Source: Salipiger bermudensis HTCC2601
Lineage (GTDB): Bacteria > Pseudomonadota > Alphaproteobacteria > Rhodobacterales > Rhodobacteraceae
Length of the DNA: 64,000 nucleotides
Direction: 5' to 3'
Assembly: GCF_000153725.1 (NCBI RefSeq)
Contig: NZ_DS022278.1
Location: forward strand, 154,566 to 218,565
Below the pieces are notes generated by a model. That model made no database searches. It saw nothing but the letters and a program-made list of their open reading frames with translations, and was not told the DNA's origin. Every line of letters begins with the position of its first letter. The first letter of the stretch is position 1. Of the stretch, positions 34,223-42,763 are shown one piece after another. The translations under genes were made by a program, and so were the position numbers.

Positions 34223-34888
34223 ATGGTTACAAGACGACACTTCCTTGCACTTTCCGGCTCGCTGTTTTCAGCGTCTCTGAGTTCGCCAGCATTCGCTAAG
34301 ACCTGGCCGTCAACAGCCGAAAAAGCAGCTTGGGATGCGCAGATCACGCCCGCCAACTATGACCCGGCAACAACCAACCCATGGGGGCTGCATCCCAGGC
34401 TGCTGCCGCAACGCGTTTTGGCGAATGACGGTTTGCGCCCGGGTGACATTCACGTCGATGCGATCGCGCGCTATCTGTACCATATCGAGGAAGGTGGCAC
34501 CGCGATGCGATACGGGGTGGCGATTGCCAAGGGCGATCTCTATGAACCCGGCACCTATACGATCCGCCGAAAGGTCGAATGGCCGCACTGGACGCCAACG
34601 CAGTCAATGATCGAACGCGATCCGGAGGCTTACGAGCGGTTTGCCGACGGTATGGAGCCCGGCCCCAACAATGCCTTGGGCAGCAGGGCTTTGTATCTAT
34701 TCGTCGGAGATCGGGATACGTACCTTCGAATTCACGGAACGCCGAGCCCTCGCAGCATTGGCGGCCGGGCCAGTTCGGGATGCGTGCGCATGGTGATGGC
34801 CCACATCAATGATCTCTATCCGAATGTCGCTGTCGGATCGACGGCGTTCCTTTACTCGGCCGAAGACAGCGTTACCGCTCGAAGCTAA
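34223..34888 (+). CDS. L,D-transpeptidase with an RR leader (LDT3)
   Basis: 221 residues. The leader VTRRHFLALSGSLFSASLSS has a twin-arginine pair and ends AFA. The YkuD domain is complete: MEPGPNNALGSRALYLFVGD, TYLRIHGTPSPRSIGG and Cys187 in SSGCVRM. It is collinear with LDT4 at 43676 (same length, long identical runs such as HIEEGGTAMRYGVAI), so one arose by duplication. It lies 42 bases after dsbB, probably in the oxidase transcript. Confidence 0.9.
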   Translation: MVTRRHFLALSGSLFSASLSSPAFAKTWPSTAEKAAWDAQITPANYDPATTNPWGLHPRLLPQRVLANDGLRPGDIHVDAIARYLYHIEEGGTAMRYGVAIAKGDLYEPGTYTIRRKVEWPHWTPTQSMIERDPEAYERFADGMEPGPNNALGSRALYLFVGDRDTYLRIHGTPSPRSIGGRASSGCVRMVMAHINDLYPNVAVGSTAFLYSAEDSVTARS

Positions 34889-34964
34889 CCTATTGCATCT
34901 TTGGCTCACACGCCGAGGACTGCGTCGTGCAGGGACATCTTCCAATGAATTGTTGGACGAACAC

Positions 34965-35612
34965 TCACGGCTGTGTCGCAAGTGAACTTTCGAACTGTGC
35001 GATCGCTACGGATTTGTCGTCCTCATCGTTCTCGAACAGCTTTGTGGTTCGCACGCCCGGCAACTTGCCAAAATCCGCCATCAGGCGCTTTGGAAAAAAT
35101 GTGCGTCCGATGGATTCAAATCCTGGTAATTGTCTGAGTACCGCGGAGGTACTGGCACTACAAAAACCGGAAGCGGCTGGGCCGCTGGCAATTGCAAGGC
35201 GCAAAGCCTGCTCCGCGACTTCGGGAGACACATCGATCTCTTGTATGACGACATGGTAGGTCTCGCGAGCATGAGCCCGCGCATAAAAATCGGCCACTTG
35301 TGGAGTAATGCCATAAAGCACATCTCCCCGTTCCGGTACAGCGCTCAGCCGGACCGTTCCTGCCGGATCGAAGATAACACGCTGCGACCCATTAATCATG
35401 ACGCTGCTATGCGCACCCGCCCCGGACCTGTTGTTGATCATGGTGTACAACGTCAGCGCGGCCGGTCCATCGTGACGGTAGGATGCGCTACTGATGACTT
35501 CGGCTGAAGCATCCGGGCGCATGTCGTTTCCTGCACCGCACCCCGCCAAAATTACCAAGGTTAGAACTGAGAAAATGCGGTTCAAAAAGAGCACCCTGCA
35601 GCCTCCTGCCAT
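34965..35612 (-). CDS. Predicted lipoprotein of unknown function
   Basis: 215 residues from the ATG at 35610-35612, although the frame stays open much further upstream through antisense of the EF-hand gene. The leader IFSVLTLVILAGCGAG has a lipobox (LAGC). The mature part has GPAALTLYTMINNRSGAGAH near the start and CSASTSAVLRQLPGFESIGR and TFFPKRLMADFGKLPGVRTT near the end, a combination I recall from conserved lipoproteins of Rhodobacteraceae without a known role. It ends 76 bases from the LDT3 stop, convergent. Confidence 0.75.
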   Translation of the reverse strand: MAGGCRVLFLNRIFSVLTLVILAGCGAGNDMRPDASAEVISSASYRHDGPAALTLYTMINNRSGAGAHSSVMINGSQRVIFDPAGTVRLSAVPERGDVLYGITPQVADFYARAHARETYHVVIQEIDVSPEVAEQALRLAIASGPAASGFCSASTSAVLRQLPGFESIGRTFFPKRLMADFGKLPGVRTTKLFENDEDDKSVAIAQFESSLATQP

Positions 35613-35919
35613 GGGTTGAATGATTGAATTTTCGGGATATTCAGGGCCTCTAGCAATCTCGACATCAACTCTTCCGGATTTCACCTCTACCGAAACATGG
35701 GTTCGGTTTCGGTTGGTATACGGATCCTCGACACCTTTTTTTCTGGATATCGCATGTTTCAGATGAAGAGGAGCGTTCGCCCCGAATTGATTTGTCGCAA
35801 TTTGTAACAGACCCCGCCTTTGTGACCTCGCGATACAAAACACCGGCTCGCGTGGCATTCCGCATCTGCAGGTGCCCCCCATATGCTGGGTATCGCAACA
35901 CTGACACGAGGTGATCGAA
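35613..35919. other. Divergent intergenic region
   Basis: 307 bases between the starts of the leftward lipoprotein and the rightward EF-hand gene. Both promoters must lie here. No CueR- or CadR-type 19-base-spacer promoter was found. A T7 run occurs near 35738. No open frame is convincing. Confidence 0.4.
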
Positions 35920-36528
35920 ATGAAACGCAACACTTTACTCGCTGCAATGACCCTGGCTGCAACCGCCCTTGGCGGTGCCGCATTCGCGGACGCCAACCAC
36001 GGGCGTGGGGGACAATTTGGCGCCCAGAGCGGACCAGGCATGATGCAGAACGGTGGTCCCGGTATGATGGGGAACATGGGCGGAATGATGGACATGATGA
36101 AGCGCATGCACGGAAACATGATGGGCGCAGGCATGATGGGCGCAGGCATGGGCAGTGGTATGATGAGCCCAGGCATGGCTGGCGGCATGATGCAAATGTT
36201 CGACACTGATGGAGACGGCACAACGACGCCGGAAGAAATGCGCACGCAGCTGCAGGCCAAGCTTTCCGAGTTTGACAGCGACGGGGATGGAAGCCTCTCG
36301 ATTACCGAGTTTGAAGCTCTCCACAGCGCGATGATCCGCGAAATGATGGTGGATCGCTTCCAACACCTCGATGCCGATGGCGACGGCGCGGTGACGCCGG
36401 AAGAGATGGCCGCTCCTGCCGATAGGATGGAGCGGATGCAGATGATGCGGTCGAATATGGCAGATGCGCCTGCGCGGCCTGGCAACGGTCAGGGCATGGG
36501 CAACGGCTCCATGATGCAGGACAACTGA
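35920..36528 (+). CDS. Secreted Met-rich protein with three EF-hands
   Basis: 202 residues from the ATG at 35920, preceded by GAGGTGA. Signal peptide (TLLAAMTLAATALGGAAFA), then a Met/Gly-rich region at about residues 38-92 with many MMG, GMM and NMM units, then three EF-hand loops: DTDGDGTTTPEE, DSDGDGSLSITE and DADGDGAVTPEE. The Met-rich part could buffer Cu(I) and the EF-hands bind calcium or other divalent ions. Location in the copper region supports a periplasmic metal sponge. No enzyme domain is seen. A perfect hairpin terminator follows. Confidence 0.85.
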   Translation: MKRNTLLAAMTLAATALGGAAFADANHGRGGQFGAQSGPGMMQNGGPGMMGNMGGMMDMMKRMHGNMMGAGMMGAGMGSGMMSPGMAGGMMQMFDTDGDGTTTPEEMRTQLQAKLSEFDSDGDGSLSITEFEALHSAMIREMMVDRFQHLDADGDGAVTPEEMAAPADRMERMQMMRSNMADAPARPGNGQGMGNGSMMQDN

Positions 36529-36534
36529 GCCAAT

Positions 36535-36559
36535 GGGTGCCGGTTTTTTTCCGGCACCC
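36535..36559 (+). terminator. Hairpin terminator with an all-T loop
   Basis: GGGTGCCGG (36535-36543) and CCGGCACCC (36551-36559) form a perfect 9-bp stem around a loop of seven T. There is no T-run after the stem, but the position just after the EF-hand stop fits termination. Confidence 0.7.
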
Positions 36560-36668
36560 GTCCTCACAACCCCAAAACCATTCGCGGTCGGGACATTGAA
36601 CCGAACCGCGACCTGAACCGTTTAGCCTCGGTATGCCAACAAATAGAGACACGGAAAGGAAAATTCCC

Positions 36669-37055
36669 ATGGCCTATACCTATGATCGCGTCCTGAAAGA
36701 CACCAAAATCGATGACGCAGAGATGCGTGTTCGGGATGCTTTGGCAGACAAGGGCTTCGGCGTTCTGACTGAGATTGACGTCAAAGCGACGATGAAAAAG
36801 AAACTTGATGCGGACATGCCGCCTTACCGCATCTTGGGGGCCTGTAATCCGGGCATGGCGCACAAAGCCATCGAGATCGAGCCTCGCATCGGTGCGATGC
36901 TTCCCTGCAATGTTATCCTGCGGCAACTGGACGGCGACACCGAGGTCAGCGCGGTCGATCCTGTCGCTTCGATGCAGGCGGTGCAGAACCAAGACCTGGA
37001 CGCGGTCGCCGGCGAAGTCCGCGATCTCCTTCGGGACGCCCTCGACACCGCGTGA
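36669..37055 (+). CDS. DUF302 domain protein
   Basis: 128 residues, cytoplasmic in appearance. It has the DUF302 pattern: VRDALADKGFGVLTEIDVKA near the start, then KKKLDADMPPYRILGACNPG, IEIEPRIGAMLPCNVILRQL and EVSAVDPVASMQAV. The ATG at 36669 has GGAAAGGAAA before it. DUF302 proteins are common beside copper and heavy-metal genes; the biochemical role is unknown. Confidence 0.9.
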   Translation: MAYTYDRVLKDTKIDDAEMRVRDALADKGFGVLTEIDVKATMKKKLDADMPPYRILGACNPGMAHKAIEIEPRIGAMLPCNVILRQLDGDTEVSAVDPVASMQAVQNQDLDAVAGEVRDLLRDALDTA

Positions 37056-37086
37056 TGGCGGGATGGGCGTTGGATGCCCTGTCGCA

Positions 37087-37114
37087 GATCGAGCGCCTTT
37101 AGCGGTGCTCGATC
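37087..37114 (+). terminator. Stem-loop between DUF302 and lgt
   Basis: GATCGAGC (37087-37094) pairs with GCTCGATC (37107-37114). It may end the DUF302 transcript. No T-tract follows, so it is a moderate call. Confidence 0.5.
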
Positions 37115-37160
37115 AATGCCATCTAATCCCCACGTAAATTCCTGATGAGGAACTCACCCA

Positions 37161-38081
37161 GTGCTGCCAGCGGGATTGCCATTTCCGGATATTGGAACCG
37201 ACCTCTTCTCCTTCGACATCGGGGGGGTCACATTCGCACTCCGCTGGTACGCGCTAGCCTATATCTTCGGTATCCTGATTGGCTGGCGCATTTGTTCGAG
37301 TGCCATAAGCCGTCCCGCGCTCTGGACGTCAGCTGGACCGCCGCTTGACCGAACGCAGATCGAAGATCTTCTGACGTGGATCATCATCGGCGTGATTGCT
37401 GGTGGTCGCCTGGGCTTTGTACTGTTCTACCAGCCCGCATATTATCTCGCCAATCCCTTGGAAATTCTGATGGTCTGGCAAGGCGGCATGTCTTTCCACG
37501 GGGGGTTCGCGGGAGTTGTCATCGCGGCCTTGCTGTTCTGCCTTAGACAGAACGCGTCATTGCTCAGCACTGGCGACTTGCTGGCTTTGGCAACACCACC
37601 AGGCTTGTTTCTTGGAAGGCTGGCGAACTTCACCAACAATGAGTTGTGGGGGCGTCCAACGGACGTTCCCTGGGCGGTGATCTTTCCCGGCGAAGTCGCG
37701 CAGGCCTGCCCAGGGGTTAGCGGCCTCTGCGCCCGACACCCGTCCCAGCTGTACGAGGCGGTATTGGAGGGGCTCATTCTTGGAATACTGCTCATTTATC
37801 TCGCTTGGGGCCGGGGCTGGCTGAAAATGCCCGGTGCCTTGGCTGGCGTGTTTCTGACCGGCTATGGTCTTGCCCGAAGTTTCGTCGAGATGTTCCGGCA
37901 ACCGGACCAACAATTTGTGACGGCGGACAACCCGATCGGCCATGCGCTTCATTTTGGTGAGTGGGGTTTGACCATGGGCCAGTTGCTCTCCATGCCAATG
38001 GCGCTGGTCGGGCTGGCGTTGATCGTGTTCGCCCGGCGGGAACGGGGCCGGACAGCGCCACCCCGCAGAGCCGCAATGTAA
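37161..38081 (+). CDS. lgt: Prolipoprotein diacylglyceryl transferase Lgt
   Basis: 306 residues with seven membrane helices. Family marks: [19 protein letters not shown], the periplasmic HGG of [11 protein letters not shown], the signature [20 protein letters not shown] and [13 protein letters not shown]. It adds diacylglycerol to the lipobox Cys, the first step of lipoprotein maturation. It starts with GTG at 37161. With lspA and lnt in the same window, all three maturation steps are encoded here, although the host chromosome must have its own essential set. Confidence 0.95.
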   Translation: MLPAGLPFPDIGTDLFSFDIGGVTFALRWYALAYIFGILIGWRICSSAISRPALWTSAGPPLDRTQIEDLLTWIIIGVIAGGRLGFVLFYQPAYYLANPLEILMVWQGGMSFHGGFAGVVIAALLFCLRQNASLLSTGDLLALATPPGLFLGRLANFTNNELWGRPTDVPWAVIFPGEVAQACPGVSGLCARHPSQLYEAVLEGLILGILLIYLAWGRGWLKMPGALAGVFLTGYGLARSFVEMFRQPDQQFVTADNPIGHALHFGEWGLTMGQLLSMPMALVGLALIVFARRERGRTAPPRRAAM

Positions 38082-38099
38082 TCGCCGTACTGATCTCTC

Positions 38100-38130
38100 T
38101 TGACCCTCCCGCGGATGGAAGCCCTAGGCA
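38100..38130 (+). promoter_or_regulatory. CueR-type promoter of the second copper ATPase
   Basis: TTGACC (38100-38105), 19-base spacer CTCCCGCGGATGGAAGCCC, -10 TAGGCA (38125-38130). The half-sites match those of the copA promoter. The ATPase ATG follows 30 bases later with GGAAAGGA in between. Confidence 0.85.
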
Positions 38131-38159
38131 AGAGAAGCATTCTCGGAAAGGACCGCAAA

Positions 38160-40505
38160 ATGAGCACTCCCGACAGTTCTGAAACCACAGCAGCTTCTTC
38201 GGTATTCGTTTGCCCCATGCACCCTGAGGTGCGGCAGGACGAGCCCGGCAATTGTCCGAAATGCGGGATGCACCTCGTGCCGGAATCGGAGCTCGAGGTC
38301 CATTCAGCACATGATCATCACGAACACCACGCGGGTGCCACGCCGGCCGATGGCCGATATGATCTGGTTCCTACAGGACATGATGGTCCCATTTTCACCT
38401 GCCCGATGCACCCTCAGGTGCGGCAGCCTGATCCGGGCGCGTGTCCGATCTGTGGTATGGGATTGGAACTGGAATCCGGTGTGCCGGGCGATGAAGGTCC
38501 AAACCCCGAACTGGTGGATTTCACACGGCGGTTCTGGGTCGGCACAGTCCTGACGATCCCGCTCCTTGTCCTCACGATGGGGCCATTCGTCGGTTTCCCC
38601 GCAGTCCGGACTTTTTTTGGCGAAAGCACCACACAATGGATCGAATTGATCCTGGCAACGCCAGTGGTCTTGTGGTGCGGCTGGCCGTTTCTGGAACGCG
38701 GATGGATTTCGTTCCGCACATTGAACCTCAACATGTTCTCCCTGATCGGCATGGGCGTTCTTGCCGCCTGGCTCTTCAGCGTCGTTGCCGTTCTCGCACC
38801 GGACATATTCCCTGATGGGTTCCGAGACTCCGAAGGCCATGTCGGCGTCTATTTCGAGGCGGCGGCGGTGATCGTGACGCTGGTGCTGCTCGGCCAGGTG
38901 ATGGAACTACGCGCCCGCGAGGGGACCGGCAAGGCGATCCGCGCGCTTCTCGACATGGCGGCAAAGACCGCGCGGGTCATCCGGGACGACGGATCCGAGG
39001 AGGAAATCCCGCTGGAGGACGTGCAAGTCGGGGACCGGCTGCGCGTGCGGCCCGGTGACAAGGTGCCGGTCGATGGCGTGGTTCTGGACGGCCGGTCCTC
39101 GGTCGACGAAAGCATGATCTCCGGTGAACCCGTGCCGGTCGAGAAGACCGAGGGCGACCCGCTGACCGGCGCGACGATCAATGGCACCGGCAGTCTGGTG
39201 ATGGAGGCGACGCGTGTCGGGTCCGACACGATGCTGGCTCAAATTGTCGAGATGGTGTCGAACGCGCAGCGCTCGCGCGCCCCGATCCAGAAATACGCCG
39301 ACAAGGTGGCGGGATATTTCGTTCCGGCCGTCATCGGTATCGCGGTCCTGTCCTTCATCGCCTGGGCGATCTGGGGGCCCGCGCCTGCGCTTTCCTACGC
39401 ATTGATTTCGGCGGTGGCGGTTCTGATCATCGCCTGTCCTTGTGCGCTTGGCCTGGCGACACCGATGTCGATCATGACAGCGACAGGACGGGGCGCTCAG
39501 GCAGGGGTGCTGATCAAGAACGCCGAGGCGCTGGAGCGGTTCGAGAAAGTCGATACCCTGATCGTCGACAAGACCGGCACGTTGACCGAAGGCAAGCCGC
39601 GGCTTGTCGACGTACTCCCGCAACCCGGCCACGACGAAGCCGAGGTCTTGCGTCTCGCCGCATCGCTTGAGCGCGGATCGGAGCACCCCTTGGCCGAAGC
39701 GATCGTCAGGGGTGCGGAGGAGCGAGATGTCAAAATGGACGAGGCACGGGACTTCGAGGCGGTCACTGGCAAGGGCGTCAAGGGGGTCGTTGACGGCAAA
39801 GCGGTCGCGCTCGGCAATTTGGCGATGATCCGCGAATTGGGGCTCGAGGCGGGCGCGTTGACCGCCAAGGCCAATGCCCGCCGCGACGAAGGCGAGACGG
39901 TCATGTTCGTTGTGCTGGATGGCGAGATCGCCGGTCTAGTTGCTGTCGCCGACCCAGTGAAGGAGACCACGCCAGAAGCCATCGAGGATCTGCATGAACT
40001 GGGGTTCCGCGTCATCATGGCGACCGGCGACAACGAACGCACGGCCAAGGCCATCGGCACGCGGCTCGGAATCGATGAGATCCGGGCCGACGTGCTGCCG
40101 GAGGACAAGGCGCGGATCATCCTTGAGTTGCAAGAGGCGGGCCACAAGGTCGCCATGGCCGGGGATGGCGTCAACGACGCCCCCGCGCTCGCGCAGGCCG
40201 ATGTCGGCATCGCCATGGGCACCGGCGCCGATGTGGCCATCGAAAGCGCGGGCGTCACGCTGGTCAAGGGCAACCTTGATGGTATCGTGCGTGCGCGGCG
40301 GCTCGCCCGGGCCACGATGCGCAACATCCGCCAGAACCTGTTCTTCGCGCTGATCTACAACGCCTCCGGCGTGCCGGTCGCGGCGGGAGTTCTGTTTCCC
40401 TTCTTTGGCATCCTCATCAGTCCGATGTTTGCTGCCTTCGCCATGAGCGCGTCGTCAATCTCGGTGGTGCTCAATTCGCTGCGCCTTCGCGGCGTTCGTA
40501 TCTAG
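38160..40505 (+). CDS. Copper-translocating P1B ATPase with heavy-metal-binding N-domains (CopB/CopA2-like)
   Basis: 781 residues. Instead of HMA domains it begins with two heavy-metal-binding repeats ([20 protein letters not shown] with CGMHL, and [20 protein letters not shown] with GMGLE), joined by a His-rich linker ([12 protein letters not shown]). The membrane metal site is ACPCALG at Cys426 and Cys428. The phospho-Asp470 lies in [11 protein letters not shown] and the hinge is [20 protein letters not shown]. It exports copper and differs from CopA in its metal-loading domain, so it may serve another donor or load periplasmic proteins. A CueR-type promoter precedes it. Confidence 0.93.
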   Translation: MSTPDSSETTAASSVFVCPMHPEVRQDEPGNCPKCGMHLVPESELEVHSAHDHHEHHAGATPADGRYDLVPTGHDGPIFTCPMHPQVRQPDPGACPICGMGLELESGVPGDEGPNPELVDFTRRFWVGTVLTIPLLVLTMGPFVGFPAVRTFFGESTTQWIELILATPVVLWCGWPFLERGWISFRTLNLNMFSLIGMGVLAAWLFSVVAVLAPDIFPDGFRDSEGHVGVYFEAAAVIVTLVLLGQVMELRAREGTGKAIRALLDMAAKTARVIRDDGSEEEIPLEDVQVGDRLRVRPGDKVPVDGVVLDGRSSVDESMISGEPVPVEKTEGDPLTGATINGTGSLVMEATRVGSDTMLAQIVEMVSNAQRSRAPIQKYADKVAGYFVPAVIGIAVLSFIAWAIWGPAPALSYALISAVAVLIIACPCALGLATPMSIMTATGRGAQAGVLIKNAEALERFEKVDTLIVDKTGTLTEGKPRLVDVLPQPGHDEAEVLRLAASLERGSEHPLAEAIVRGAEERDVKMDEARDFEAVTGKGVKGVVDGKAVALGNLAMIRELGLEAGALTAKANARRDEGETVMFVVLDGEIAGLVAVADPVKETTPEAIEDLHELGFRVIMATGDNERTAKAIGTRLGIDEIRADVLPEDKARIILELQEAGHKVAMAGDGVNDAPALAQADVGIAMGTGADVAIESAGVTLVKGNLDGIVRARRLARATMRNIRQNLFFALIYNASGVPVAAGVLFPFFGILISPMFAAFAMSASSISVVLNSLRLRGVRI

Positions 40506-40553
40506 AAGCGCGCAACAGCGTTCGGATGAACCAAAATTAAAAGGGGGCCATTT

Positions 40554-41891
40554 ATGCAGAGCGAAAAAGAAACGTACCGCGAAAATTCCATCAGTCTGGG
40601 CGGAGCCGTTGCGATGGGGACAGGCGTGATGATCGGCGCTGGAATCTTTGCGTTGACGGGGCAAATCGCGCAGCTCGCCGGCCCGCTTTTCCCGCTTGCA
40701 TTCATCGCCGGCGCGGTCGTCACAAGCTTCAGCGCCTACAGCTACATCAGGATGTCGAACAAATGGCCGTCCTCGGGTGGCATCGCCATGATCCTGCAGA
40801 AATGCTATGGCCCCGGAGCCATCGCGGGCGGGGCCGCACTGCTGATGGCGCTCAGCATGGTGATCGCGGAAAGCCTCGTCGCGCGAACCTTCGCCACCTA
40901 TGTCCTGCGCCCTTTCGATATCGAAGGTGGCCCATTGGTCCCCGCTCTGGCTGTGGCCGTGATCGTTTTCGCCTTTTTGGTGAACATGGCCGGAAACCGC
41001 TCGGTCGGGCTGTTCTCGTTGATCATGGCCGCGATCAAGATCGGAGGCATAGCTCTGTTTGGCATCGCGGCCCTGTGGTCCAGTGGTTTTGCGTTCGCCG
41101 CGGCGTCCGAGACCTCACAATCCTACGGGCTCACGGGGTTCATCGCCTCTACGGCGCTGGCCATCCTTGCGTTCAAGGGATTCACCACGATCACCAACAG
41201 CGGAGCCGAGATCACTGAACCAAATCGCAATGTTGGCCGAGCGATCATGTTCTCTATCGGAATCTGCGTCGTCGTCTACCTGTTGGTCGCCTACGGGGTC
41301 GGTTCGAGTCTCACGATCGAGGAGATCATCTCAGCGCGTGACTATTCGCTGGCACAAGCGGCGCAGCCCGCCCTTGGACAAACCGGCTTCATACTCACGG
41401 TGATCCTGGCCGCTGTCGCAACGGCGTCCGGCGTTCTGGCCAGCGTCTTCGCGGTGTCGCGTATGCTGGCGATGCTGACCGACATGGAAATGATCCCGCA
41501 CAGCCACTTCGGTATGCCAGGTCCCATCCAACGCCACACCCTGGTCTATACTGTCGTCATCGCCGCGACGTTGGCCGTGCTCTTTGATTTAGGCCGGATC
41601 GCATCCCTCGGTGCTTTCTTTTACCTCGTCATGGACATGATCATACATTGGGGCGTGTTCCGCTATCGTCGAGCAGACGTCGGCGCCTTCGGTATCGTGC
41701 TTTTGACTGCCCTGGCGCTCGATGCGATAGTACTGGCAGCTTTCACCGTGATGAAGCTTCAAAGCGACCCGATGATCGTTCTCTACGCCGCTGTCGGGAT
41801 GATCGCTGTGTTCGCCTTCGAGCGCGTTTACTTGTCGCAATGGGTGGCACCGCAAGTCGCCCCCGCCCCCGCCCACGCCCACGGTGATTAG
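40554..41891 (+). CDS. APC-family permease
   Basis: 445 residues with about twelve membrane helices. It has the APC entry motif MGTGVMIGAGIFALTGQIAQ, then AYSYIRMSNKWPSSGGIAMI and FKGFTTITNSGAEITEPNRN in the middle helices. The C-terminus ends HAHGD. The substrate, probably an amino acid or polyamine, cannot be told. It lies 48 bases after the ATPase, preceded by a GGGGG-rich ribosome site, so it may be induced with it by copper. It ends convergent with the next gene, with only seven bases between. Confidence 0.88.
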   Translation: MQSEKETYRENSISLGGAVAMGTGVMIGAGIFALTGQIAQLAGPLFPLAFIAGAVVTSFSAYSYIRMSNKWPSSGGIAMILQKCYGPGAIAGGAALLMALSMVIAESLVARTFATYVLRPFDIEGGPLVPALAVAVIVFAFLVNMAGNRSVGLFSLIMAAIKIGGIALFGIAALWSSGFAFAAASETSQSYGLTGFIASTALAILAFKGFTTITNSGAEITEPNRNVGRAIMFSIGICVVVYLLVAYGVGSSLTIEEIISARDYSLAQAAQPALGQTGFILTVILAAVATASGVLASVFAVSRMLAMLTDMEMIPHSHFGMPGPIQRHTLVYTVVIAATLAVLFDLGRIASLGAFFYLVMDMIIHWGVFRYRRADVGAFGIVLLTALALDAIVLAAFTVMKLQSDPMIVLYAAVGMIAVFAFERVYLSQWVAPQVAPAPAHAHGD

Positions 41892-41898
41892 CCTGCCA

Positions 41899-42570
41899 TC
41901 ACCTGGCCTGAAGAGATGCGATGCCTTGTGCGCCGATCGTGATCAGCCCGACCGACAAGGCAAACGCAGCCAGGGCAAGCAGCATCACGCCCGTGTTCAT
42001 GGGCAAGCGACGTACAACCGGTCCAAGAAATTCCGACCGCCCGAAAGCCGAGACGTAGAGCGGCAACGCGCTTATCATAGTCGCATAGAGGTAAACGCCG
42101 GAGATGTTCTCGAAAAACGCCGAACGCGCAAGAGTCGGGGATACAACCGCCAAAGCGGTTGAACGATTGCCGCCGAATGACCCGAACCAGTCGGCAGATA
42201 GAACGTATATCAGCACGTGGAGACCTGGAAAGAGAAGGGCTCTGAGCAAGACATCGACCAGCACGAAAAACGCCGTGTCTCTTGAGCCCGCCTTTGGTTG
42301 CTTTGTCATAGCGAAAAGGAAAAAACTGACATAGTTGACGGCAAAAACCACGGGCAAACCGTTGGTCGCAACCTGCCTTAGTAAGCGCATGAGTGCCGGT
42401 CCGCCGGCAGCAAGAGCCGGAGCAAAGCCCGGAGCCAGTAAGACGTAGAACAACAGGACCGGCAGTAATGCAGCGAAGCTGAACAGCAGGACATTTCTAA
42501 CAAACTGAGCCGCGGGCATACTGATAGAGAAAAATCTATCCATTGAAATAGCCTGCCATGTGGGCACCAC
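41899..42570 (-). CDS. Integral membrane protein of unknown function
   Basis: About 215-223 residues with five or six hydrophobic segments (LLFSFAALLPVLLFYVLLAP; GLPVVFAVNYVSFFLFAMT; VDVLLRALLFPGLHVLIYVL; GVMLLALAAFALSVGLITIG). No family recognised. The start is uncertain: an ATG nine codons in (42543) gives MDRFFSISMPAA and is as likely. The upstream DNA is cut by an IS5-family remnant, so its promoter may have changed. Confidence 0.6.
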   Translation of the reverse strand: MVPTWQAISMDRFFSISMPAAQFVRNVLLFSFAALLPVLLFYVLLAPGFAPALAAGGPALMRLLRQVATNGLPVVFAVNYVSFFLFAMTKQPKAGSRDTAFFVLVDVLLRALLFPGLHVLIYVLSADWFGSFGGNRSTALAVVSPTLARSAFFENISGVYLYATMISALPLYVSAFGRSEFLGPVVRRLPMNTGVMLLALAAFALSVGLITIGAQGIASLQAR

Positions 42571-42584
42571 TAGGTCGATGATAC

Positions 42585-42763
42585 GGGGCGTTGTTGCACA
42601 AGTCTGACGCCTCAGGATTCCCTTCGCGAACCCATGCTGTTAGCCGCATTCCATGAGCAACCCATCTCCCGCCCGCTATCGTACGACCAACTGGTCCAGC
42701 TACAACGCATCGCTGCGCAAGCGGGGGTCCCTGCTGATCTGGGTCGACGAAGACATCACTTGG
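42585..42763 (+). mobile_element. Left-end stub of an IS5-family element
   Basis: It starts with GGGGCGTTGTTGCACAAG, an IS5-type end (IS903-like group). An ATG at 42653 opens the transposase frame MSNPSPARYRTTNWSSYNAS, continuing LRKRGSLLIWVDEDITWRA. The family match stops near 42763, and the DNA continues as ccdA in another frame. The rest of the element is missing, so a deletion from inside the IS ran into ccdA. Confidence 0.8.

Noticed and set aside
36040..36190. Tandem ATGATG-like DNA repeats suggesting a CRISPR or satellite
   Set aside because: They are codons of the Met/Gly-rich protein region. Spacing is irregular and there are no spacers.
35613..36485. Upstream part of a 506-residue leftward open frame joined to the lipoprotein
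   Set aside because: It is antisense to the Met-rich EF-hand gene, reads as low-complexity Pro/Met/Ile repeats, and the lipoprotein has a proper start and lipobox at 35612.
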